A stretch of DNA of 64,000 nucleotides from the NCBI RefSeq assembly GCF_030503875.2, contig NZ_CP129968.2, forward strand, positions 2,134,001 to 2,198,000, given 5' to 3'. Below, in pieces: positions 1-9,300 of this stretch. The first letter of the stretch is position 1. Each line of letters opens with the position of its first letter. Under the pieces are notes generated by a model, which was not told the DNA's origin, made no database searches, and saw only the letters and a program-made list of their open reading frames with translations. Origin of the DNA: Marivirga arenosa. Lineage in GTDB: Bacteria; Bacteroidota; Bacteroidia; Cytophagales; Cyclobacteriaceae. Position numbers and translations under genes: made by a program.

Positions 1-816
<816 letters not shown>

Positions 817-840
817 ACAATTCGCCTAATTTAATATTAA

Positions 841-868
841 AGCCTGAACCAGCAGTTCAGGCTTTTTT
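841..868 (+). terminator. Intrinsic terminator of gyrB
   Basis: A perfect 9-bp stem, AGCCTGAAC and GTTCAGGCT, encloses a 5-nt loop (CAGCA) and is followed by a run of T. It starts 24 bases after the gyrB stop codon. Its right arm overlaps the last codons of the convergent sirtuin gene. Confidence 0.85.
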
Positions 869-1552
869 GTTTACTAATTCTTTATACAATTCTCTCATCC
901 CCTCAACCGCTCCTTTTGCAATAGCAGTTATTTGATTGTTGCCATAATAATCGGGTGTGCTCGGGTCTACCACATAAATGGGTACATGAGGTCCTACTTG
1001 GTGGATCAAGCCTGCGGCAGGATAAACTTTTAGCGAAGTACCGACAACTAAGAAAATATCAGCTTCTGATGCAATTTGAGCTGCTGGCTCAATCAGAGGC
1101 ACCATTTCACCAAACCAAACAATATGAGGTCTTAATTGCGAACCTTTTTCACATTGATCTCCTTCTTTTAATTCCCAATTGTCAAGCTCATAAATTAAAG
1201 TTTCATCGGCCGTACTTCTTGCTTTTTTGATTTCACCATGTAAGTGTAACACATTGCTTGAACCTCCTCTTTCGTGCAGATCATCAATATTCTGAGTGAT
1301 GATTTCTACATTAAAATGATCTTCTAAATCAGCTAGAATTTTGTGCGCTTCATTAGCTTGCGATTCAAAAATTGCCTTTCTTCTTTGATTGTAAAAGTCT
1401 AAAACCAAAGCTCGATCTTTAGCCCAGCCTTGTGGGGAGGCCACTTCAGTAACATCATGTCCTTCCCATAATCCATCTTCTCCTCTAAAAGTTGGAATCC
1501 CACTTTCAGCACTTATTCCCGCTCCGGTTAAGACGACTAATTTCTTTTTCAT
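857..1552 (-). CDS. cobB: NAD-dependent protein deacylase, sirtuin class III-like
   Basis: Sirtuins remove acyl groups from lysines using NAD+, giving nicotinamide and O-acyl-ADP-ribose. The 231 residues carry the NAD-binding GAGISAESGIPTFRG motif (10-24), QNID (87-90), the catalytic His in LHGE (His105) and GTSLKVYPA near the end. Tyr54 and Arg57 form the YxxR pair that in Sirt5 and CobB favours succinyl or malonyl groups. The usual four zinc-binding cysteines are absent: the first CxxC position reads ARSTADE and the second QCEKGSQ, leaving a single Cys134. The same zinc-less pattern is, as far as I recall, usual in Bacteroidota homologues, so I take the enzyme to be active. The gene is convergent with gyrB and divergent from the OmpA-like gene. 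Confidence 0.92.
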   Translation of the reverse strand: MKKKLVVLTGAGISAESGIPTFRGEDGLWEGHDVTEVASPQGWAKDRALVLDFYNQRRKAIFESQANEAHKILADLEDHFNVEIITQNIDDLHERGGSSNVLHLHGEIKKARSTADETLIYELDNWELKEGDQCEKGSQLRPHIVWFGEMVPLIEPAAQIASEADIFLVVGTSLKVYPAAGLIHQVGPHVPIYVVDPSTPDYYGNNQITAIAKGAVEGMRELYKELVNKKA

Positions 1553-1629
1553 AAATTTAAATTTAGTATCAATACAATCAATATTTCATTAGTTTCGTTA
1601 CAGACTTCAATATAATTAAATCTAAAAAA

Positions 1630-2577
1630 ATGATAGTAAGAACAATATTTATTGCCTTAGTAATTTTTAGTAGTGCTGCATGTGTAACCCAGAAGAAATA
1701 TGACCAGCTTTTGGCTGAGAAAGTTAAACTGGATGCTGATAAAATGGAGTTGGAAGATGAGTTGAAAATGAAAAAGAATACAATTGAATCATTAGAAGCT
1801 CAACTGGCAGAAGAAAAAGAGTCTTTAGAGAAATCCAAAGAAGCGTATCAAGCATCCCAGAGCAGCCTAGATTCCTTACAGCAACAATATGAAACGCTAA
1901 ACGACTATTATGATAAATTAATGAGCAGTAGTGGAAAGCTTAATAAAGATTTAGCCAATAAAGAAAAGCAATTATTACAAATGGAAGCTGATTTAGAAAT
2001 TTCAAAAGAAAGAAATGATGAATTAGCGGCTAACTTAGCTGAGCGTGAGGAAAGAGTTGCTGAATTAGAAAAAATATTGGCGGATAAGGAAGCAGCAGTA
2101 AATGCACTAAAGCAAAAGGTAAGTGAGGCTTTACTTAATTTTAAGGAAAACGACCTGACAGTAGAAGTCAAAAACGGTAAAGTATATGTTTCTTTAGCGG
2201 AGCAATTATTATTTAACTCCGGGAGTACAGTAGTAGATACAAAAGGAGTAGAGGCCTTAAAGAAATTGGCTCAGGTATTAAAAGAAAACCAAGATGTTAA
2301 TATAGTAGTAGAAGGCCACACTGATGATGTTCCAATTTCGGGAAACAATAGATATTTAAAAGATAACTGGGATTTAAGTGTGTTGAGAGCTACTTCAATA
2401 GTAAGAATATTAACGCAAAATGGAGCTTCACCCGAAAGAGTTACTGCTGCTGGTAAAGGCGAATTTTCACCTAAATCTACAAATGATACTGCAGAAGGAA
2501 GAAGAGAAAATAGAAGGACTGAAATCATCCTCACACCTAAACTGGATGAGCTATTCCAAATATTGGAATCAAATTAA
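1630..2577 (+). CDS. OmpA-family peptidoglycan-binding lipoprotein with coiled coil
   Basis: This is a 315-residue envelope protein. The N-terminus is a lipoprotein signal with a lipobox ending SSAAC (Cys18). Residues about 20-175 are a long Lys/Glu/Leu-rich coiled coil. Residues about 190-305 are an OmpA C-terminal domain, with VEGHTDDVPIS near 230 and the RRENRRTEI signature near 295 that binds diaminopimelate in peptidoglycan. The role is probably to tether the outer membrane to the cell wall. The coiled-coil plus OmpA layout also resembles the periplasmic part of MotB, but no transmembrane motor helix is present. The gene stands alone and ends in an intrinsic terminator. Confidence 0.88.
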   Translation: MIVRTIFIALVIFSSAACVTQKKYDQLLAEKVKLDADKMELEDELKMKKNTIESLEAQLAEEKESLEKSKEAYQASQSSLDSLQQQYETLNDYYDKLMSSSGKLNKDLANKEKQLLQMEADLEISKERNDELAANLAEREERVAELEKILADKEAAVNALKQKVSEALLNFKENDLTVEVKNGKVYVSLAEQLLFNSGSTVVDTKGVEALKKLAQVLKENQDVNIVVEGHTDDVPISGNNRYLKDNWDLSVLRATSIVRILTQNGASPERVTAAGKGEFSPKSTNDTAEGRRENRRTEIILTPKLDELFQILESN

Positions 2578-2585
2578 GATTTTAA

Positions 2586-2616
2586 AAGCCAAGTTTTTTC
2601 AAGCTTGGCTTTTTTT
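2586..2616 (+). terminator. Intrinsic terminator, likely bidirectional
   Basis: The stem AAGCCAAG / CTTGGCTT has a 10-nt loop and a T run on the plus side. It lies just after the OmpA-like gene. The A run on the left side would serve as a T run for the convergent SRAP gene, whose stop codon abuts it. Confidence 0.8.
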
Positions 2617-3388
2617 AAAATAAGCCCAGTTGCTCACCGTATTCCTGAGGCTCAATTATATCATGAGTTTGTGGTCTGTTTTTCTTCCCTCTGACAGCCT
2701 TTACAGGCCAAGCTTGCATGAATTTTTCATCATAAGGTTTAATTAAAGCTTCCACTTGCTCTTTGCTCACTTTATCTTGAATAGAATTCAACCATTCTTC
2801 TTCTAGTTCTTTAGGTAGAATCAAAGGCATCCGAGGCTCTTTCAATTTTGGGCTGTTGTGAATTTCAGCCATCATGGAATTCGCCTGAGTAGTCACAATA
2901 CTAATGGTTTGCTTTTTCAGTCCGTTTTCAGGATTAACCCATTCTTCGTAAATCCCAGCTAAACTCATAGGTTGATTATCTTTCAAGCTGATGTAATGAG
3001 GGACCTGTTCTTTTTTTCTATGTTGGTGTTCAAAGAAACCATCTACCATCACTATGCATCTTTTGTCTGCTGCAGCTTTTCTAAAAGCCGGTTTCTCAAA
3101 CATGCTTTCACTTCTGGCATTAATCGTTTTGTTATGCATCTGGTGGGCTTGATCATTATCTTTCACCCATGATGGAATCAATCCCCATTCCATCAATTGA
3201 AATTCATCTGGTTTTTCTAATGTAATTACAGCTAGCTTAGGGTGGTCGAACCCTGTAGTATGGAAAACCGGTTTTATGGGGTTTCCTTTTTCATCAAAAT
3301 AACTTTCAATAGCCTCTAGGTCCTTATCAGGATGGCGTTCAGCGTATTTTTTCTTTTTCTGAGTTAAATAAGCAACATCGTAACACAT
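2615..3388 (-). CDS. SRAP-family protein (YedK/HMCES), abasic-site DNA shield
   Basis: SRAP proteins crosslink covalently to abasic sites in single-stranded DNA through the N-terminal cysteine, protecting them during replication. In the 257 residues, Cys2 directly follows Met1 (MCYDVA) and becomes the N-terminal nucleophile after Met removal. NARSE gives Asn90, VDGFFEH gives the active-site Glu120, and EIHN gives His167. The family's RMP motif follows His167 only after an extra segment (SPKLKEP), so the usual compact H-x-RMP block is split. The gene is a single unit flanked by terminators. I see no LexA-like operator, so SOS control is not supported by this sequence. Confidence 0.92.
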   Translation of the reverse strand: MCYDVAYLTQKKKKYAERHPDKDLEAIESYFDEKGNPIKPVFHTTGFDHPKLAVITLEKPDEFQLMEWGLIPSWVKDNDQAHQMHNKTINARSESMFEKPAFRKAAADKRCIVMVDGFFEHQHRKKEQVPHYISLKDNQPMSLAGIYEEWVNPENGLKKQTISIVTTQANSMMAEIHNSPKLKEPRMPLILPKELEEEWLNSIQDKVSKEQVEALIKPYDEKFMQAWPVKAVRGKKNRPQTHDIIEPQEYGEQLGLF

Positions 3389-3474
3389 AGATTAATAATA
3401 GAAAATTATTTTGATTTTTCTTTTATGATGAAGGGCTTATCTTAGCATTTATACTATTAGCAAACCAAATTTTT

Positions 3475-4410
3475 ATGCAAGAGGGAAAACTTAATTCAGT
3501 AGGAAAGGAAATTAAAGAACCATTAGAAGTAATCGCAAATAAATTTACAGTATGGTTTGATACTTTCGTGGATATGATTCCTAATATGTTGCTTTCCGTG
3601 ATTCTTTTCATCCTTTTTGTGGTTGTATCGAAATTAAGTAGAAAGGTATTTATTAAGATATTCCAGAAATCTTCTGACAATAAAGCTTTAGAAAATCTAT
3701 TCGCTACTATCATTTACTATTCGATGATGGGGATAGGGATTTTCATCATTCTAGATATTCTTAATTTAGATAAAGCTGTGACCTCCCTCTTAGCTGGGGT
3801 GGGAGTAGTAGGTTTAGCCCTTGGGTTTGCTTTTCAAGATATAGCAGCCAATTTCGTTTCAGGTGTGATTTTAGCATTTAGGAAGCCTTTTTTAGTGGGT
3901 GATATTATTAAGGTTGGAGGTTATATGGGAGAAGTGACTAGAACTAACTTGAGAGTATCCGTTATTGAGACTTTTCAAGGTCAAGAAGTGTATATTCCTA
4001 ATAAAGATGTGTTATCTAACCCTATCGAAAATTTTTCTGTTTTAGGAACTAGAAGAATTGATTTAGCTGTAGGAGTTTCCTATGGTGATGATTTAAAGAC
4101 AGTAAAGTCATTAGTTTTAGAAACTCTTAATAATCTTGATTATGTAGTTAGAAAAGAGGATATGATTTTCACCTACACGGGTTATGGGGATAGCTCTATT
4201 AATTTTGATATTAAGTTCTGGATTAAATATCCAACAGAACCGAGCTTTTTGGAAATGAGGTCAAATGCAATAATTGCTATAAAAGAAGCATTCGATCAAA
4301 ATGATATTACCATTCCATTCCCAATCAGAACTTTGGATTTTGGAATAAAAGGAGGAGAAAAACTTTCCGAAATGAACATTGGTCCTAATAATAGCCTGGG
4401 TTCTAAATAA
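3475..4410 (+). CDS. Small-conductance mechanosensitive channel, MscS family
   Basis: This 311-residue inner-membrane channel probably releases solutes on osmotic downshock. Transmembrane segments lie near residues 35-60 and 80-100. The pore-lining TM3 (about 103-130) is rich in Gly and Ala and has the ALGFAFQDIAANFVSG signature, followed by RKPFLVGD, where the beta domain begins. The rest matches the cytoplasmic cage domain. A second, more divergent MscS-type gene lies at 38670-39611. The gene is monocistronic, with a terminator shared with the convergent paaN. Confidence 0.92.
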   Translation: MQEGKLNSVGKEIKEPLEVIANKFTVWFDTFVDMIPNMLLSVILFILFVVVSKLSRKVFIKIFQKSSDNKALENLFATIIYYSMMGIGIFIILDILNLDKAVTSLLAGVGVVGLALGFAFQDIAANFVSGVILAFRKPFLVGDIIKVGGYMGEVTRTNLRVSVIETFQGQEVYIPNKDVLSNPIENFSVLGTRRIDLAVGVSYGDDLKTVKSLVLETLNNLDYVVRKEDMIFTYTGYGDSSINFDIKFWIKYPTEPSFLEMRSNAIIAIKEAFDQNDITIPFPIRTLDFGIKGGEKLSEMNIGPNNSLGSK

Positions 4411-4460
4411 TAATGGTCTAGTTGGTAACTTATTTTAGGACTAAACAACACCTCAAATAA

Positions 4461-4492
4461 AAAAGCCTGGATTTTAAAGAAACCAGGCTTTT
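4461..4492. terminator. Bidirectional intrinsic terminator between mscS and paaN
   Basis: A perfect 10-bp stem, AAAAGCCTGG / CCAGGCTTTT, with a 12-nt loop has A and T runs on both sides. It can therefore end transcripts from both convergent genes. Confidence 0.8.
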
Positions 4493-4512
4493 CACTTTTA
4501 AATAAAATCTCT

Positions 4513-6180
4513 TTACGATTCAGCTGGCTCTCTAAATCCTACCCATGTAAATCTTTTTATTACATATTCTGGGTTGGTTAATGAAGCATTTCCAGAAGGA
4601 TTACCTCCCGTTACGTGGAAATCAGAGAATCCTGCATTTTGATTCACATGTATAGCACCAGTTAAGTTAAAGCTAACTGAAGTTGCTGCCATACCCATTT
4701 TATCCATGATTAAATTCTTCGTATTTTCATCTGTTGTATAAGCAGCACATGAAATTGCACCATGATTTGCAGCCAATGATGAAGCTAATTCTACAGATTG
4801 ATTAGTATCTTTAGTTTTAATCAATAATACAACTGGCCCGAATAGCTCTTGAGTGAATTTATCTTCATCTTTGGCATCCATTTCAATAATAATAGGAGTT
4901 GCAGTTCTAGCTTTTTCAAACATTGGGTTTTCAATTGATCTGCTTTCAAGCCAAACTTTTCCGCCCATTTTCTTTGCTTCTTCAGTATGTCCTACCGTTT
5001 TAGGGTTTTGAATAGCTCCTAGAACAAATGGCCCAGCTTTAGGATTGTCAACCAATCCGTTGATGTTATCAACAAGCTTTTGAGCAAATTCATCGAAACT
5101 TACATTTCCATCGGGTGTATCAATTCCTCCTTCCGGGATGAAGAAATTCTGAGGGCAAGTACACATTTGACCAGAATATAAACAAACAGAGAAAGCTAAG
5201 TTTTGAGCTACTTTATCAATGTTTTTTGCAGAGTCTATGATTACTGAGTTAACTCCAGTTTTTTCAGTGAATACAATTTTATTATCTAAACCTTCCAAAT
5301 AGCTACCAAATGCAGAGCTACCTGTATAATCGATTAGCTTAATTTCTTTGTGTTCAGCTAAATCTTTAGTGATCATCTTATCATAAGTATCAGGAGCTAG
5401 CTGGCAAACATTAGGGTCAATTCCATTTTCCTTTAATACTTTTTGAATTTCGGATACTACAATAGCCATTGGTAAAATTGCACCCGGATGTGGTTTTACA
5501 ATACAAGGATTACCAGTCATTAGTGAAGCGTAAAGACCGGGAACTGAATTCCAAGTAGGGAAGGTGCTACAACCAATTACTAAGCTGATACCTTTTGGCA
5601 TTGGTTTCCAGCTTTTATTGAGTTGCACATTGAATTTACCCATTGGCTTATCCCAGAATTTACTTTCAGGGAATCTTTTTAGTTCGTCATAACCAAAAGC
5701 TATAGCTTCCATAGCTCTATCCGCTGCATGAGGTCCAGAGGCTTGAAATGCCATCATATATCCTTGCCCAGTTGTGTGCATGGTCGCATATGCATTTTCA
5801 AAAAATCTGTCCTTAAATCGATCTAAGCTTTCTACTAAAATTGCAGCTCTATCATCAATTGAAGTATTTCTCCATTGCGTCCAGGCTTTATTTGCTTTAT
5901 CAATTAATGTTTCTGAACTAAAAGAAGGATATAATATTCCTAATGGTTTACCTAAATAAGGAGATTCTTCTTGGCCAACCCATGCTTCAGGATCTGTTTG
6001 CAATAAGTCCTCAAATTTCTTATCTAAACTCGCTTTAAACTTTTCCTGACCATCTTTATCTGCAGTTTCACCGTAAATCTTTGGTGATGGATGCTCTGGG
6101 TATTGAGCATAAAAAGATCGTTCGTGAACAGCATCAATTGCCTTTTTTAAAGTGTCTTTATGCTTTTCGTATAAACTCAT
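4513..6180 (-). CDS. paaN: Phenylacetate degradation aldehyde dehydrogenase-type protein PaaN
   Basis: This is an aldehyde-dehydrogenase-superfamily protein of the short PaaN type (about 550 residues), assigned to the ring-opening stage of phenylacetyl-CoA catabolism. It lacks the MaoC hydratase domain fused in PaaZ. I start it at 6180 (MSLYEKHKDT, 555 residues); the frame runs 41 residues further upstream, but that part is not family-like and runs into the divergent promoter region. Visible features are YTGSSAFGSYLE in the nucleotide-binding part, the FTEKTG glutamate region and the catalytic SGQMC motif (Cys340). No other paa gene is in the window, so its partners must be elsewhere. A related acyl-CoA or aldehyde substrate is possible. 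Confidence 0.85.
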   Translation of the reverse strand: MSLYEKHKDTLKKAIDAVHERSFYAQYPEHPSPKIYGETADKDGQEKFKASLDKKFEDLLQTDPEAWVGQEESPYLGKPLGILYPSFSSETLIDKANKAWTQWRNTSIDDRAAILVESLDRFKDRFFENAYATMHTTGQGYMMAFQASGPHAADRAMEAIAFGYDELKRFPESKFWDKPMGKFNVQLNKSWKPMPKGISLVIGCSTFPTWNSVPGLYASLMTGNPCIVKPHPGAILPMAIVVSEIQKVLKENGIDPNVCQLAPDTYDKMITKDLAEHKEIKLIDYTGSSAFGSYLEGLDNKIVFTEKTGVNSVIIDSAKNIDKVAQNLAFSVCLYSGQMCTCPQNFFIPEGGIDTPDGNVSFDEFAQKLVDNINGLVDNPKAGPFVLGAIQNPKTVGHTEEAKKMGGKVWLESRSIENPMFEKARTATPIIIEMDAKDEDKFTQELFGPVVLLIKTKDTNQSVELASSLAANHGAISCAAYTTDENTKNLIMDKMGMAATSVSFNLTGAIHVNQNAGFSDFHVTGGNPSGNASLTNPEYVIKRFTWVGFREPAES

Positions 6181-6306
6181 GGATAATATTTTTAAATTTG
6201 TGTTTATTTCTAAAAGCATAAATATACATTTAAGATTTGAAGCAAGAAAATAGAATTCCTTAGACGGATAATATTTTACAAGGAAGTGAAGAAAAAGAAT
6301 CAACCT

Positions 6307-9300
6307 ATGAAGTACATTTTACCTCTATTGCTGTCCATATTTATTATTCAGCAGGGAGTAGCTCAAGAATATGTTCCAGGTGTTTTAGTTGTGAAATTGA
6401 AAGAGGATAGTAAATCTAGAAAACCCTTTTCAAATGCGCTTAACATTGATGATTTAGAAGAAAATAAATCAGTAAAAAATTTAAAAAGCTTTTCAAGTAA
6501 ATCTAATTCTCGAAGGAATAGATCTATTGGAAAAAGTAGTTTGGATAATCTTTTCAAAATAGAAATCAATGATGCTATTGATGAAAAGCAGTACATCAAC
6601 TATCTAAAATCCTTTGATAATGTCAAGTATGTTGAAAAATACCCAAATGTAAAGCCTTTATATGTTCCCAACGACCCTGAAGCACAGTTCGGTCAGGCAC
6701 AGTTTCATTTGGCACAAATTAATATTTATGATGCATGGAATACTTCTCAGGGAAATGAAGATGTAGTTATAGGTATTATTGACACAGGTGCGGATCTAGA
6801 TCATGAGGATTTAAATGCTAACTTATATTTAAATGCTGCAGATCCTATTGATGGGGTTGATAATGATGGTGATGGATATATTGATAATTATTATGGATGG
6901 GATTTTGCAGATGAGGATAATTCCCCCGAATCAGATGGTAGCACTCACGGTACAGGAGTGACAGGTATAGCAGCAGCTGCAACAGATAATAATACAGGTA
7001 TTGCAGGGGTAGGATTTAAGACAAAGTTTATGCCTATTAAAATTTTTCAAACTCAAAATAACTTTTCAAGAAACAGTTTTGAGGCCATTATATATGCTGC
7101 TGACCAAGGGTGTGATGTAATCAATCTATCATGGGGTAGTTCTGGTAGATATTCACAATTTGCTCAGGATATTATAAATTATGCGGTATTGGAAAAGGAT
7201 GTAGTAGTGGTGGCTGCTGCGGGAAATACCAATGCGGAATTAGACTTTTTTCCAGCTTCTTATGATAATGTATTATCTGTAGGTTATGTCAATTCTGACG
7301 ACAGCAGAAATGAAAATGCTACTTTTAGTGATTTCATTGACATCGTAGCACCTGGTGTTGGGATTTATACTACGGAAAATGGAGATACTTACGGAACTGA
7401 TAGTGGATCATCCTATGCGGCACCTATGGTAGCTGGAGCAGCAGCATTACTTCGCTCTGTTTTCCCTGAATGGAATGCATTGCAAGTTATGGAACAACTT
7501 CGAGTAACTTCTGATGATATCTATGACGTAGGAAGTAATCGTGATTATCTCTATCAATTTGGTAAGGGAAGACTGAATGTATTTAAAGCTCTAGCAGATT
7601 TTTCTAGTCCATCGATTAGAATTAGTGATGTGAGTTACACAAACGGATTGGAAGAAGCCGCATATTTTGGCGATACGCTTTCTATACAAGTTGAATTCAC
7701 AAACTATTTAGAATCAACTGAGAGTATAAACGTAAGCTTAACTACTTCCAGTCCTTATGTTGAAATATTACAAGGAGAATATAGGATTGATTCTTTAGGA
7801 AATAATCAGTCAGTAATAAATACAAATCAGCCCTTTAAAGTGATTCTATCTGAAGACTTGCCTGAAGATGAAGCATTAAATTTTAGAATACTTTTTGAGG
7901 GCGAATTTTATAATGACTATCAATCTTTTCAAATTCAGAGTAGTCCTAAAATTCAATTGTTTACTTTCAATAATTGGAAATTTGGGTTGAATGCAACCGG
8001 TAATTTTGGGAGAAGTCAGGAAAATCCGTTTAATGAGTTTGCAGTCTATTACAATAATAAAAGAGTAATTGATAATGCAGGAGTTATTCTTTATGCCGGA
8101 TTGGATAGCTTGAGAAGGAATTCTGTGATAAGCCCAACAAATTTTATTTATGCTGAGGATTTTGAAAGTTTTCAGTCATTAAAAAGGTATAATGATCAAA
8201 CTGCTGACCTTGACGTAAGAAGTGTTTTTAATGAAAAGGACGATGTTTCTAATCCATTAGGTATTTATATCAGACAAAGATTTTTGGCTTGGAATGACTC
8301 TCCTGATATTTTAATTCATCAATTCAAAATTGAAAATAGAAGTGTTAATATTTATGATTCGTTGTACTTCACATTATTTACAGATTATGCCATTGATGAA
8401 AAGATAAATAATTCAGTAGCTTATGATAGTGCTTTGCAATTATCATATGCCTATGATGAGGCTCAAAGTGAATATGTGGGTTTAGCTATATTGTCTAAAT
8501 ATGATTCAGTTTTTTATGCGTTTGATATGGATAATTTTAATGGTCATACAATTGATCTAGAAAATGATTCATTAAAACAATCCACCATTCAATATGCTTT
8601 GGTAAATTCATTTTCAAAGCTAGCGGCTGGTCAAAATTCAGGAGGAAATAATGTAGGAGCACTACATGGCGCTTTATATCCACAATTTAAGGACTCTAGT
8701 TCAATTAATTTGTCTTTTGCTATACTTAGAGCTGATAACCTTGATAAGTTAAAAGCATTAGTTTCAACTGCCAAAGAAAAAGATTCAATTAGCTATACTA
8801 ACCCACCATTTGGTAGACAGGTTTTAATATGTGAAGGAGATAGCCCAGTAATTAGTGCTCCTGATCAATCACAGTATAATATTTATACAAGTTCGAGTAG
8901 TTCAAGTCCAATTTATTCAGGTGATAACTTTGCGCCAGGCCAAATCAATCAGGATACTACTTTCTATTATGTAGAACTCGACTCGATGGGGATAGAAAGT
9001 ATTAGAAAAAGATTGGTTATAAGTATACAAAGACCCATTGCTAATTTTACATTACCTTCCGAACCCATATTAATTGATCCTGATAAAGCAAATAGTGTAA
9101 TTTTTAGTGACAGCAGTGAATTAGCAACGAGCTGGAACTGGGAATTTAGCAATGGAATAACTTCTAGCCGTAGAAATCCTTCTATTATATTCGATTCGGA
9201 AGGAAGCTATTCAGCTCAACTTATCATAACAAGCCAGATAGGTTGTAAAGATACTCTAAGTAAAACTTTTGAAGTTTTTGAAAGACTTCCTAAACCCAAT

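Noticed and set aside
955..1230. Open frame of 91 codons opposite the sirtuin gene
   Set aside because: It lies fully antisense to a well-conserved gene and its protein has no recognisable features.
6181..6303. 41-residue upstream extension of the paaN reading frame
   Set aside because: The extension is hydrophobic, unlike the family N-terminus, and lies in the promoter region shared with the divergent protease gene. The start at 6180 gives the expected length.
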